Source: CAYUHZ01 sp964444625 (GTDB taxonomy: Bacteria; Patescibacteriota; Patescibacteriia; Patescibacteriales; GWC2-42-12). From it: a stretch of 6,189 bases of DNA. This document shows positions 1 to 5,740 of the stretch, piece after piece. The DNA lies in NCBI GenBank assembly GCA_964444625.1, contig CAYUHZ010000050.1, positions 1 to 6,189 of the forward strand. Direction: 5' to 3'. The stretch's first letter is position 1. Every line of letters starts with the position of its first letter. A program made the translations under genes and the position numbers. The notes under the pieces are model-generated. The model searched no databases. It saw only the letters and a program-made list of their open reading frames with translations, and had not been told where the DNA came from.

Positions 1-17
1 CCCTTCCTACAAGGTAA

Positions 18-38
18 CCTCGGGGCAAGCCCACGAGG
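18..38 (+). repeat. REP-like palindromic repeat, copy 1
   Basis: A 21-nt imperfect palindrome with outer arms CCTCG and CGAGG, inner arms GGG and CCC, loop CAAG and one unpaired A on the 3' side. It is identical over 21 nt to the copy at 5778-5798, and related to the copy at 5864-5884, which also shares its 5' flank (CTTCCT, then CAAGG, here 3-14). It lies just beyond the terminator of the gene cluster, in the position usual for REP elements. No transposase is visible in the window. Confidence 0.8.
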
Positions 39-50
39 AATTAGTGATTA

Positions 51-80
51 AAAATAACGCTCATTAAAGAGCGTTATTTT
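51..80 (-). terminator. Bidirectional hairpin terminator of the operon
   Basis: A perfect 12-bp stem (arms AAAATAACGCTC and GAGCGTTATTTT) with a 6-nt loop. The core is GC-containing and the arm ends are A/T runs, so it can end transcription on either strand. It starts 25 nt after the stop codon of the last minus-strand gene (uridylyltransferase, 105-836), which fits an intrinsic terminator for that unit. Confidence 0.88.
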
Positions 81-104
81 ATGGTTTATAGTATGATTTA
101 TAAT

Positions 105-836
105 TCAAATCACCTTCTCTGCAATTTTCAATTCTTCCTTGGTGTTAATACCTATTGCTTCTTCCGGATCAATCGGGAACGGCTCTACGCGCAACCCCTG
201 GCCAAAAGCCTGTTTGACCAGGTCGGTCAGATAATACTCCTGCTGGGAATTATTATTCTTAAGTTTGGCGATATTCTTCCAAAGCCACTTGGCGTCAAAA
301 CAATACATGGCTGGGTTGACCTCGCGAACTCGTTTTATTTTACTGTCAGCGTCTTTAAATTCAACTATCGCTTTGATGTGTCCGTAGTTGCGCAAAACTC
401 TGCCCCAATGATAAAAATTTTTACGCCAGCCCTTGAAATCTTTGACGCCAGTGGTCATCATGGTAATCGGTCCGTTATGGCTATAGGCGATTCGCTTAAT
501 GGTCGCTGCTTTAATAAATGGATGATCTCCATTGAAGCAAATTATATTATCAACATTTTTTCCAATAACGCCCTTGGCGCACGCCAGGGCATGCCCGGTG
601 CCAAGCTGCTTGTCCTGCAAAGCGAATTTTAATTTATATTTACTCAAAGCTCTTTGGATAATTTGTTTGTTATCTGGAGACACGATAATAATCGGTTTCT
701 TGTCTACCCCCGACTGTTTGATCGCCCTGATCAAATGCTCGATCATCGGCCTGCCTTTTATCTTTACCAACACCTTGGGTATGTCAGCTCCCATGCGCTT
801 ACCCTTACCGGCGGCAAGTATCACTACTTTTTTCAT
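105..836 (-). CDS. GlmU-like nucleotidyltransferase (uridylyltransferase domain only)
   Basis: A 243-aa nucleotidyltransferase matching the N-terminal domain of GlmU, which joins UTP and GlcNAc-1-phosphate to give UDP-GlcNAc. Visible motifs are the nucleotide-binding loop AAGKGKRM (8-15), the PKVL lysine K21, QLGTGHA (77-83), the metal-site GD (103-104, in NGDHP where GlmU usually has YGDVP), EVN (172-174), EYYLTD (200-205) and the C-terminal GINT with N231, matching the metal-binding Asn of GlmU. The protein ends here, so the left-handed beta-helix acetyltransferase domain of full GlmU (about 450 aa) is absent. The start codon overlaps the stop of the frameshifted HAD frame as ATGA, which suggests translational coupling. 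The real sugar substrate cannot be read from sequence; UDP-GlcNAc is favoured by glmS and yvcK in the same unit. Other sugar-1-phosphate transferases are possible. Confidence 0.9.
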   Translation of the reverse strand: MKKVVILAAGKGKRMGADIPKVLVKIKGRPMIEHLIRAIKQSGVDKKPIIIVSPDNKQIIQRALSKYKLKFALQDKQLGTGHALACAKGVIGKNVDNIICFNGDHPFIKAATIKRIAYSHNGPITMMTTGVKDFKGWRKNFYHWGRVLRNYGHIKAIVEFKDADSKIKRVREVNPAMYCFDAKWLWKNIAKLKNNNSQQEYYLTDLVKQAFGQGLRVEPFPIDPEEAIGINTKEELKIAEKVI

Positions 837-1431
837 AAAATTCTTTCTAATTTTTTTAATGTCATTATCGGCATATCATGTTTAATATTTTTTGCATATC
901 GGCTATTGACCAGAAACAACCGGGTTTCCGGTAATTCTCGGCTGATAGCCATGGTTTCACGAGCATTGTCATTGACTATGGATAAATTTTTATATTTTTT
1001 AAACCTTGCCAAGCAGGTTATCTTGGCTTGATCGGTGAAAACAATTTCATTAAAATATTTTTTTTTAATCGCTCAACTTTCTGCTGTTGCCATTTTGGCT
1101 CTCCGTAAGTTAATAAATAAAGCCGATAGCCTTTGGCTTTTAAATCTCGCAATAAATTCTCGGCTTCAGGATACAAATATTGATTTACCTCTAACCAAAA
1201 ATTTTTTAATCTATTTCTTACCTCAACCGCTTGTGCTGATTTTTTATCAGCCAGGATTAATGGCAAATGTTTTTCCAAGGAATAATTAATTTTTTTAACA
1301 GAAAAAAATCTTTCGTAATCTTGTTTAAATTTTTTTCGTGATAACCCCAGCGCTCTGGCCAACCCGTTGAAAAATCTTTTGGTATCAAGCAGGGTATAGT
1401 CCAAATCAAAAATTATCGCTTGTTTCTTCAT
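833..1431 (-). CDS. HAD-like hydrolase gene split by one frameshift
   Basis: Translation from 1431 gives haloacid-dehalogenase motif I (FDLDYTLLDT, with D9 and D11) and motif II (LLTYG, T108), then stops early at 1018-1020 after 137 aa. Moving to the -1 frame at an A9 run (1058-1066) restores a 199-aa protein of normal size for a small HAD phosphatase. That part contains candidate motif III lysines (K137/K145/K146) and a motif IV-like NDNARE (D155, E159). The restored frame ends at TGA 833-835, overlapping the next ATG by 4 nt, as expected of an intact operon gene. The break sits in the zero-frame heptamer A_AAA_AAA. It may be a sequencing indel, a recent mutation, or corrected by ribosomal or transcriptional slippage. 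Without correction the motif III/IV half is lost and the protein should be inactive. It starts one base after the yvcK stop (TAATATG) and has no clear Shine-Dalgarno. The substrate is unknown. Confidence 0.82.
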
Positions 1432-1432
1432 A

Positions 1433-2395
1433 TTATTTTTTAAAAATTATTTTGTTAATTATTTTAGCTAACTTTTTGGAATCATGCCTTATAATACCGC
1501 CGGCAATATCCAATAAATCTCTTGCTACCACCCTGCGGTCGCCGTTTTTTTTCTTGTATTCGATAAATTTAGCTTTTTGCTTTTTGTATCGAGCCAAAAT
1601 CGTTAGTTCAGGCTTTTTTGAATTGATGATTATGGTATTTATTTTTCTACCGATATGTTGCTCGATTTTATTTGCAAAATCACGCCAAACAAAATTGTCT
1701 GTTTCGCCAAATTTCGTCATGTTGTTGACGATATAGATTATTTTTGCTCGCGATGACATTATTGACTTTTTGACGCCGTCTATCAAAAAATTAGGAACGA
1801 TACTGGTATAGAGATCCCCCGGACCAATAATAATGTAGTCGGCTTGCTTGATGGCCGACAAAACCGGCTGGTAGACGTCGATTGAGTCGCTGTGGTGCGG
1901 AACCAGGAAGGCTTTTTTTATCTTGGCGCGCCGGCCCTTCTTGGGAACATCAATGGCCGCTTCGCCATAAAGAAAATCACCGTTAGATAACTCGGCCACC
2001 AAAGTCGCTTTGTTGGTGGTAACCGGTAAAATCTTCCCTTGGACATCCAATACCTCTGCCAAAGCCTCGACTCCAGCCGGAAAACTCCCGGCGTATTGCG
2101 ATAAAATTGAAAGTAACATATTGCCGGCGTTGTGTCCGTTCAAGCGATTACTCACGGAAAATCGTTTAAGCAATATTTTTCTAGCCATTTCTCGATCGGG
2201 CGAAAGCGCCAAAATGCATTTCAAAATATCTCCCGGAGGCAAAACGCCGAGTTCATCTCGCAAGCGACCGGTAGAACCACCACTGTCAACCATGGAAACT
2301 ACGGCTGTTGTCTCAATATTCGGCAGATCGCGCAAGCCGGACAAAAGAACAAATTGTCCTGAACCGCCGCCGATGGTTACTATTTTTTTATTCAT
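1433..2395 (-). CDS. yvcK: YvcK/CofD-family UDP-GlcNAc-binding regulator
   Basis: A 320-aa protein of the YvcK (gluconeogenesis factor) family, close to the usual length of about 315-325 aa. Family signatures are the N-terminal Rossmann loop GGGSG (9-13), VDSGGSTGRLR (36-46), LPPGDILKC (52-60), NGHNAGNMLL (86-95), the strongly conserved GPGDLYTS (191-198) and the NNMTKFGETD block (224-233). Known members bind UDP-GlcNAc in the cytoplasm and are needed for normal wall synthesis and shape on gluconeogenic carbon sources. They resemble CofD but are not expected to make F420. The ligand fits this location, between glmS and a GlmU-like gene. The upstream GNAT remnant ends 6 nt before the start codon. 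No convincing Shine-Dalgarno is visible. The tail (about 270-320) is Lys-rich. Confidence 0.95.
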   Translation of the reverse strand: MNKKIVTIGGGSGQFVLLSGLRDLPNIETTAVVSMVDSGGSTGRLRDELGVLPPGDILKCILALSPDREMARKILLKRFSVSNRLNGHNAGNMLLSILSQYAGSFPAGVEALAEVLDVQGKILPVTTNKATLVAELSNGDFLYGEAAIDVPKKGRRAKIKKAFLVPHHSDSIDVYQPVLSAIKQADYIIIGPGDLYTSIVPNFLIDGVKKSIMSSRAKIIYIVNNMTKFGETDNFVWRDFANKIEQHIGRKINTIIINSKKPELTILARYKKQKAKFIEYKKKNGDRRVVARDLLDIAGGIIRHDSKKLAKIINKIIFKK

Positions 2396-2401
2396 AGAAA
2401 A

Positions 2402-2755
2402 TCAGTTAAAATCAATCCTAAGCTCTATGCCACAGTTTTTAAAGCCAAGCTTTTCATAAAGTCCGTAGATATAGTCGCGTCCATGTCTGCTGGTGTTTAT
2501 TGTTTTATAACAATCGTTTTCTTTGGCGAGTTTGATGATTTTTTTACTAATTTCGTACCTATACCGCGTCTGCGCATTCTTTCATCTACGAATACGTCTT
2601 TCATCAGACCGTAACGCTCCTCACACGATCGCTCTTGATGTGATACAAATAGGCGCGGGGACTTCTTTGCCATCTTCTTCGATATAAATCTTGACGCCTT
2701 TACAATCCGAACAACCGATTTGTTTTTCGTTAATTTCCGTATAAAAAATAAACTT
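2402..2755 (-). pseudogene. Decayed GNAT-family N-acetyltransferase
   Basis: Read in three frames in turn, this stretch gives a nearly complete GNAT protein of about 118 aa. It begins KFIFYTEINEKQIG, continues through AYLYHIKSDR, DVFVDERMRRRGIGTKLV (the acetyl-CoA loop RRxGIG) and NTSRHGRDYIYGLYEKLGF, and ends RIDFN plus TGA at 2402-2404. Three single-base losses are needed to join it: in a C4 run (2657-2660), next to the CG at 2626-2627, and in an A7 run (2539-2545). No ATG, GTG or TTG start is present in the 5' region between it and the glmS stop at 2770. Multiple breaks plus the missing start argue for a real pseudogene rather than one sequencing error. It fills the glmS-yvcK gap. The substrate is unknown. 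Confidence 0.85.
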
Positions 2756-2769
2756 AAAAATTAAAAAAT

Positions 2770-4608
2770 TTATTCCACTGTCACCGATTTAGCTAGATTC
2801 CTCGGCTTATCTACATCGCGTTTATTTAAAACTGCCGTATGGTAAGCAAATAATTGTAAAGGCATGACAGATAAAATCGGCGTTAGCATTTCCAGAGTCT
2901 TCGGAATATAAATGATTTCGTCGGCAAGCTGTTTTATTTTTTTGTCTCCCATCGTAGCAATAGCGATAACTTTGCCGTTGCGTGATTTTATTTCTTCGAT
3001 ATTGTTTAAATTTTTTTCATAAACACTATCGCGGGGTGAAATAAAAATACTGGGGAAATCCTGGTCGATCAGGGCGATCGCCCCGTGTTTCATTTCTCCA
3101 GCGGGAAATCCCTCGGCGTGAATATAAGATATTTCTTTCAATTTAAGAGCGCCTTCCAAAGCTACAGGATGATTATATTTCCTACCCAAAAAAGCAAAAT
3201 GCTTGCACTTAAAATATTTTTGGGCGATTTTCCGTATCTCATTATTTTGCTTTAGTATGATTTTAATTTTATCTGACAATAAGTGCAGTTCTTTGATAAT
3301 TCTTTGCCCGATAACTAGCGACATCTGCCTCTGTCTGCCCAACAAAACGGTCAGCAGAGATAAAATAGCCACCTGGGAAGTGAAAGCCTTGGTTGAAGCT
3401 ACGGCAATTTCAGGGCCGATATGGTTATAAATTCCGGCATCTGTATCACGGGCAATTGTGGAACCGACCGCGTTGACAATTCCTATGGTCAAAATATTTT
3501 TTTCTTTACCCTCACGGACTGCAGCCAGAGTGTCGGCAGTTTCACCTGATTGGCTAATAGCTAAAATGGCGGTTGTTTGATCTAAAACCGGTTTGCGATA
3601 ACGGAATTCTGAAGCGTAATCAATTTCGGTTGAAATCCCCGCGTATTCCTCTAACATATATTCCCCAACCATGCCAGCATAACGGGCCGTACCGCAGGCT
3701 GCTATAATAATCTTGTTTATTTGCCTCAATCTGTCTATTTCATTTTCCAAGCCGCCGAGCTTGGCTTTGCCTGTCTTGGCGAGGCATCTGCCGCGTATGC
3801 TGTTATTTATCGTTTCCGGCTGCTCAAATATTTCTTTCTGCATAAAATGAGGAAAGCCGTTTTTTTCGCATTTTTCAATATCCCAATCTATTTGCTTTGT
3901 TTCCCGGCTTATCTCCTGGTTTGACAAATCCAAAATCTTCAAACCGCTGCCATTAATTTCCGCGATTTCTCCGTCGTTTAGATAGATAACCTGCCTGGTA
4001 TATCTGATAATTGCTGAAGCGTCGGAAGCAATAATTGTTTCGCCTTCAGCTAAACCGATCAAGAGCGGGCTGCCGCAACGGGCAGCCAATATTTTTCCAG
4101 GTTCATCGGCATGGAATAAAGCCAAGCCATAAGCGCCTTTGATTAGCTTTAAAGCCCTGATTAAAGTCTTTGTAATATTGACATCGTAAAGGTCTTCAAG
4201 CAGATGAGCAATCACTTCGGTGTCGGTTTCCGATTTAAATTTGTGGCCTCGTTTGGTTAACTGTTCTTTTAATTGCTGATAGTTTTCAATGATGCCATTG
4301 TGCACCAGCCAAATCTTGCCCTGGCAATCATTATGGGGATGGGCGTTTATTTCGGTTGGTTTGCCGTGCGTCGCCCACCGGGTATGCGCAATGCCTAGGT
4401 TCGCCCCGCTTGACAAAGGGGGGTTGGGGGGATTAAATTTCTTCTCCAATTCCGCAATCTTTCCCACGGCCTTGCAGATTTTTACTTTGCCGGAAGACAA
4501 GACGGCCACCCCGGCTGAATCATAACCGCGGTATTCCAAGCGCCTGAGTCCATCAATGAGAATGGGCAACGCTTGATTTTTTCCTAAATAGCCGACGATA
4601 CCGCACAT
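2770..4608 (-). CDS. glmS: Glutamine-fructose-6-phosphate aminotransferase (isomerizing)
   Basis: Makes glucosamine-6-phosphate from fructose-6-phosphate and glutamine, the first committed step to UDP-GlcNAc. The start chosen is ATG 4606-4608, not the in-frame ATG 15 nt upstream, because Met removal must expose the catalytic Cys (MCGIVGYLG). This gives 612 aa against 609 in E. coli. The N-terminal glutaminase domain shows RRLEYRGYDSAG (22-33), GIAHTRWATHG (72-82), HNGIIEN (103-109) and SETDTEVIAHL. The first SIS domain shows ACGTA (304-308) and SQSGET (352-357); the second shows LEGALKLKEISYIHAEGF and GEMKHG near 480-510. The tail LAKSVTVE is canonical, with the catalytic Lys at 607. Residues 59-70 (NPPNPPLSSGAN) come from a G-rich repeat-like DNA segment in a variable loop. 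The gene lies 72 nt after the TrmB gene, probably in the same operon. Confidence 0.97.
   Translation of the reverse strand: MCGIVGYLGKNQALPILIDGLRRLEYRGYDSAGVAVLSSGKVKICKAVGKIAELEKKFNPPNPPLSSGANLGIAHTRWATHGKPTEINAHPHNDCQGKIWLVHNGIIENYQQLKEQLTKRGHKFKSETDTEVIAHLLEDLYDVNITKTLIRALKLIKGAYGLALFHADEPGKILAARCGSPLLIGLAEGETIIASDASAIIRYTRQVIYLNDGEIAEINGSGLKILDLSNQEISRETKQIDWDIEKCEKNGFPHFMQKEIFEQPETINNSIRGRCLAKTGKAKLGGLENEIDRLRQINKIIIAACGTARYAGMVGEYMLEEYAGISTEIDYASEFRYRKPVLDQTTAILAISQSGETADTLAAVREGKEKNILTIGIVNAVGSTIARDTDAGIYNHIGPEIAVASTKAFTSQVAILSLLTVLLGRQRQMSLVIGQRIIKELHLLSDKIKIILKQNNEIRKIAQKYFKCKHFAFLGRKYNHPVALEGALKLKEISYIHAEGFPAGEMKHGAIALIDQDFPSIFISPRDSVYEKNLNNIEEIKSRNGKVIAIATMGDKKIKQLADEIIYIPKTLEMLTPILSVMPLQLFAYHTAVLNKRDVDKPRNLAKSVTVE
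4402..4434. repeat. G/C-run repeat-like segment inside glmS
   Basis: On the + strand two G6 runs (4418-4423 and 4426-4431) are separated by TT and preceded by CCCCGCTTGACAAA, giving a partial palindrome (CCCC...GGGG). In the coding direction it reads AAT CCC CCC AAC CCC CCT TTG TCA, i.e. NPPNPPLS. It stands out from the AT-rich surroundings and resembles a dispersed repeat type known from several bacterial genomes. It keeps the glmS frame open and lies in a loop that varies in length and sequence between GlmS proteins. Its origin as an inserted repeat is inferred. Confidence 0.55.
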
Positions 4609-4628
4609 GAGTTTAATTTTCAATTCAC

Positions 4629-4668
4629 AATTTTCAATTTTTAAACAATAATCGATAAATTGAAAATT
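4629..4668. repeat. Inverted repeat in the TrmB-glmS gap
   Basis: A perfect 12-bp inverted repeat (arms AATTTTCAATTT at 4629-4640 and AAATTGAAAATT at 4657-4668) with a 16-nt loop, entirely A/T-rich. On the minus strand a further copy of AATTGAAAATT follows before the glmS ATG, so the first arm could pair with either of two downstream arms. There is no T-run typical of a terminator. It may be an operator or an RNA element affecting glmS translation, or simply AT-rich sequence. Confidence 0.5.
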
Positions 4669-4680
4669 ATAAATTAATTA

Positions 4681-5427
4681 TTATATTAATTTCCACAATT
4701 GTAAAAAGATTGCTCTCTGTGTCTGGTAAATCATTTCATTCTCGATTATTACGCCCACCGGATTGCCTGATAAATCGCGGGCGATAAAAGCGCACTTGCC
4801 GCCATAGATCAGGATGTATGTCATTTGCTCTTGCTGACCACTGTCGGTCGCCAACCACTTGCGCTCGTCCAAGCCGTAAGTGCCGCCTCCGGGCGACAAA
4901 GAAATTGCCTTGGCTTTAATTTTATTCTTGACTCTTTTGTTGTTGAAATCCGGGAAAGCGCTATAAACATCTTCCCTGACTCCAAGAGTTGAATAGACAT
5001 AGTATTCTTTAGATTTGTCATTTTTTAAGGCGGACAACACGTCTCCGAGAATAAGTTTCACCCCATTCCTGCCTTCATAAAATTTTGACACTGGCTTGTT
5101 ACCGCCTTTTTCCTGCAATGATTTTAATTCGGGAATAATCTCTTTGACTCTTTCTTCAAAGCGCTTTAGTTCTTTGCTTTGTTCATCAACTAATTGTAAA
5201 ATTTTTTCTGGATCTTCTGCTGCGAATTTTTGCTTGGTATCTTGATGGTAGAAGCTAACTAGGCCGATTTCTTGAAGTCTTTTTAAAATATCATAGGCAG
5301 TGCCGCGATTAAGATTAGCGGCTTCAGCCAAAGCGCGGACTGAGCTGGCGCCTTGCTCCAAGAGCTTATGATAAACAGTGATCTCTTTATCATTTAAATT
5401 TAATTTTTTTAATATCGCCAAGTCCAT
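4681..5427 (-). CDS. TrmB-family transcriptional regulator
   Basis: A 248-aa cytoplasmic DNA-binding protein. Residues 1-75 form a winged helix-turn-helix of TrmB type: LNLNDKEITVYHKLLEQG, then the recognition-helix region ALAEAANLNRGTAYDILKRL and the wing GLVSFYHQDTKQKFAAEDP. Residues about 76-108 are charged and heptad-like (ILQLVDEQSKELKRFEERVKEI), a likely dimerising coiled coil. Residues about 112-248 form the C-terminal effector domain, starting VSKFYEGRNGVKLILGDVL. TrmB proteins in archaea control sugar uptake and metabolism by binding sugars; the ligand here is unknown. It is the first gene after the promoter at 5702-5731 and a long leader, and is followed after 72 nt by glmS, so control of itself and of amino-sugar synthesis is a reasonable inference. 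No clear Shine-Dalgarno precedes the ATG. Confidence 0.9.
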   Translation of the reverse strand: MDLAILKKLNLNDKEITVYHKLLEQGASSVRALAEAANLNRGTAYDILKRLQEIGLVSFYHQDTKQKFAAEDPEKILQLVDEQSKELKRFEERVKEIIPELKSLQEKGGNKPVSKFYEGRNGVKLILGDVLSALKNDKSKEYYVYSTLGVREDVYSAFPDFNNKRVKNKIKAKAISLSPGGGTYGLDERKWLATDSGQQEQMTYILIYGGKCAFIARDLSGNPVGVIIENEMIYQTQRAIFLQLWKLI

Positions 5428-5600
5428 AGTTTCAAAAAAGAAGAGGGGTAAAATTAATTTTGCTCCAAAGATGATAAGAAAGAACGAAAGGAAACGAGAG
5501 AAAACAAGAGAGGAAAATGAGAATGGTACAGTTGGATTAAAAATTGAGAAAAGTAATTTTATGACAGGACCGTAAATTCAAGCTGTCGAACACGGAATAA

Positions 5601-5622
5601 TATAAATCTAATTGGATTTATA
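5601..5622. repeat. Perfect 8-bp inverted repeat in the leader
   Basis: Arms TATAAATC and GATTTATA with a 6-nt spacer. It lies 3 nt from the 9-bp inverted repeat at 5626-5649. No T-tract follows on either strand, so it is unlikely to be an intrinsic terminator. Confidence 0.7.
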
Positions 5623-5625
5623 GCA

Positions 5626-5649
5626 GATGAAAGTATTACAACTTTCATC
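5626..5649. repeat. Perfect 9-bp inverted repeat in the leader
   Basis: Arms GATGAAAGT and ACTTTCATC with loop ATTACA (+ strand). It sits directly against one arm of the 12-bp long-range inverted repeat (5650-5661). It could be an RNA hairpin of the leader or a protein-binding palindrome. Confidence 0.75.
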
Positions 5650-5689
5650 CTCTTGTTTTCTTTGTTTTTTTAAAGGTGCAATTTTTATC

Positions 5690-5695
5690 CCTCCT
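5690..5695 (-). promoter_or_regulatory. Orphan Shine-Dalgarno-like AGGAGG
   Basis: AGGAGG on the minus strand is the strongest Shine-Dalgarno match near any gene here, yet no gene follows it. The nearest start at proper spacing is a TTG (5681-5679) giving only three codons before TAA. It may be a leader-peptide remnant or a pairing partner for CCCTCTT (5447-5441) just upstream of the TrmB ATG. Confidence 0.4.
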
Positions 5696-5701
5696 ATCAC
5701 C

Positions 5702-5731
5702 ATCTTAAAACAAGACAAAAAATATTGTCAA
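5702..5731 (-). promoter_or_regulatory. Sigma70-like promoter for the TrmB-glmS unit
   Basis: On the minus strand there is a perfect -35 TTGACA (5731-5726). The -10 is weaker: TAAGAT (5707-5702, 18-nt spacer) or TTTAAG (5709-5704, 16-nt spacer), each matching 4 of 6 consensus bases. The spacer and upstream DNA are very AT-rich. Transcription would start near 5695, leaving a leader of about 270 nt before the TrmB ATG at 5427. Confidence 0.6.
5714..5729. promoter_or_regulatory. Operator-like palindrome over the -35 box
   Basis: GACAA and TTGTC arms separated by 6 A/T bases, overlapping the TTGACA -35 element. It shares the ACAA...TTGT core with the palindrome at 5741-5754, centred 26 bp away. 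A repressor bound here would block the promoter. The binding protein is unknown; TrmB autoregulation is a guess. Confidence 0.4.
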
Positions 5732-5740
5732 CTTTTTTTC

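Larger units (their letters stand above)
5499..5661 (-). ncRNA. Candidate structured leader RNA upstream of the TrmB gene
   Basis: In the minus-strand transcript a 12-nt segment AGAAAACAAGAG (5661-5650) is perfectly complementary to CTCTTGTTTTCT (5510-5499). Directly inside it, with no gap, is a perfect 9-bp hairpin (arms 5649-5641 and 5634-5626, GATGAAAGT/ACTTTCATC, 6-nt loop). Three nt later comes a perfect 8-bp hairpin (arms 5622-5615 and 5608-5601, TATAAATC/GATTTATA, 6-nt loop). Together they make a closing helix plus two branches, like a cis-regulatory RNA. The downstream arm lies in a pyrimidine-rich tract (about 5466-5527). No known riboswitch class is recognised. The hairpins may instead be DNA operators. 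Confidence 0.45.

Noticed and set aside
305..308. CGTA instead of CGTS in the first SIS domain of GlmS (residue numbers)
   Set aside because: Ala at this position is, as far as I know, a common natural variant in GlmS, and SQSGET and the other sugar-phosphate contacts are intact.
81..632. 183-codon plus-strand open frame
   Set aside because: It is antisense to the uridylyltransferase gene, which carries clear family motifs; the plus frame shows none.
2402..2755. Programmed frameshifting to express the GNAT gene
   Set aside because: Three separate shifts plus a missing start codon are needed, which fits decay much better than recoding, although the A7 site is also A_AAA_AAA.
4418..4431. G-quadruplex in glmS
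   Set aside because: Only two G6 runs with a 2-nt spacer are present, not enough for a standard four-tract intramolecular quadruplex.
4609..4623. Upstream in-frame ATG of glmS (adds MKIKL)
   Set aside because: The catalytic Cys must become the N-terminus after Met removal, so the start must be the ATG directly before Cys (4606-4608).
4609..4680. glmS ribozyme upstream of glmS
   Set aside because: The gap is only 72 nt and very AT-rich, too short for the ribozyme core, and none of its conserved segments is seen.
5378..5575. 65-codon plus-strand open frame
   Set aside because: It overlaps the TrmB start and the purine-rich tract, so its low-complexity Lys/Glu/Arg content reflects the base composition. 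It has no family motif.
5608..5703. 31-codon minus-strand ORF starting ATG at 5703
   Set aside because: Its start overlaps the likely -10 box, it has no upstream Shine-Dalgarno and no recognisable sequence.
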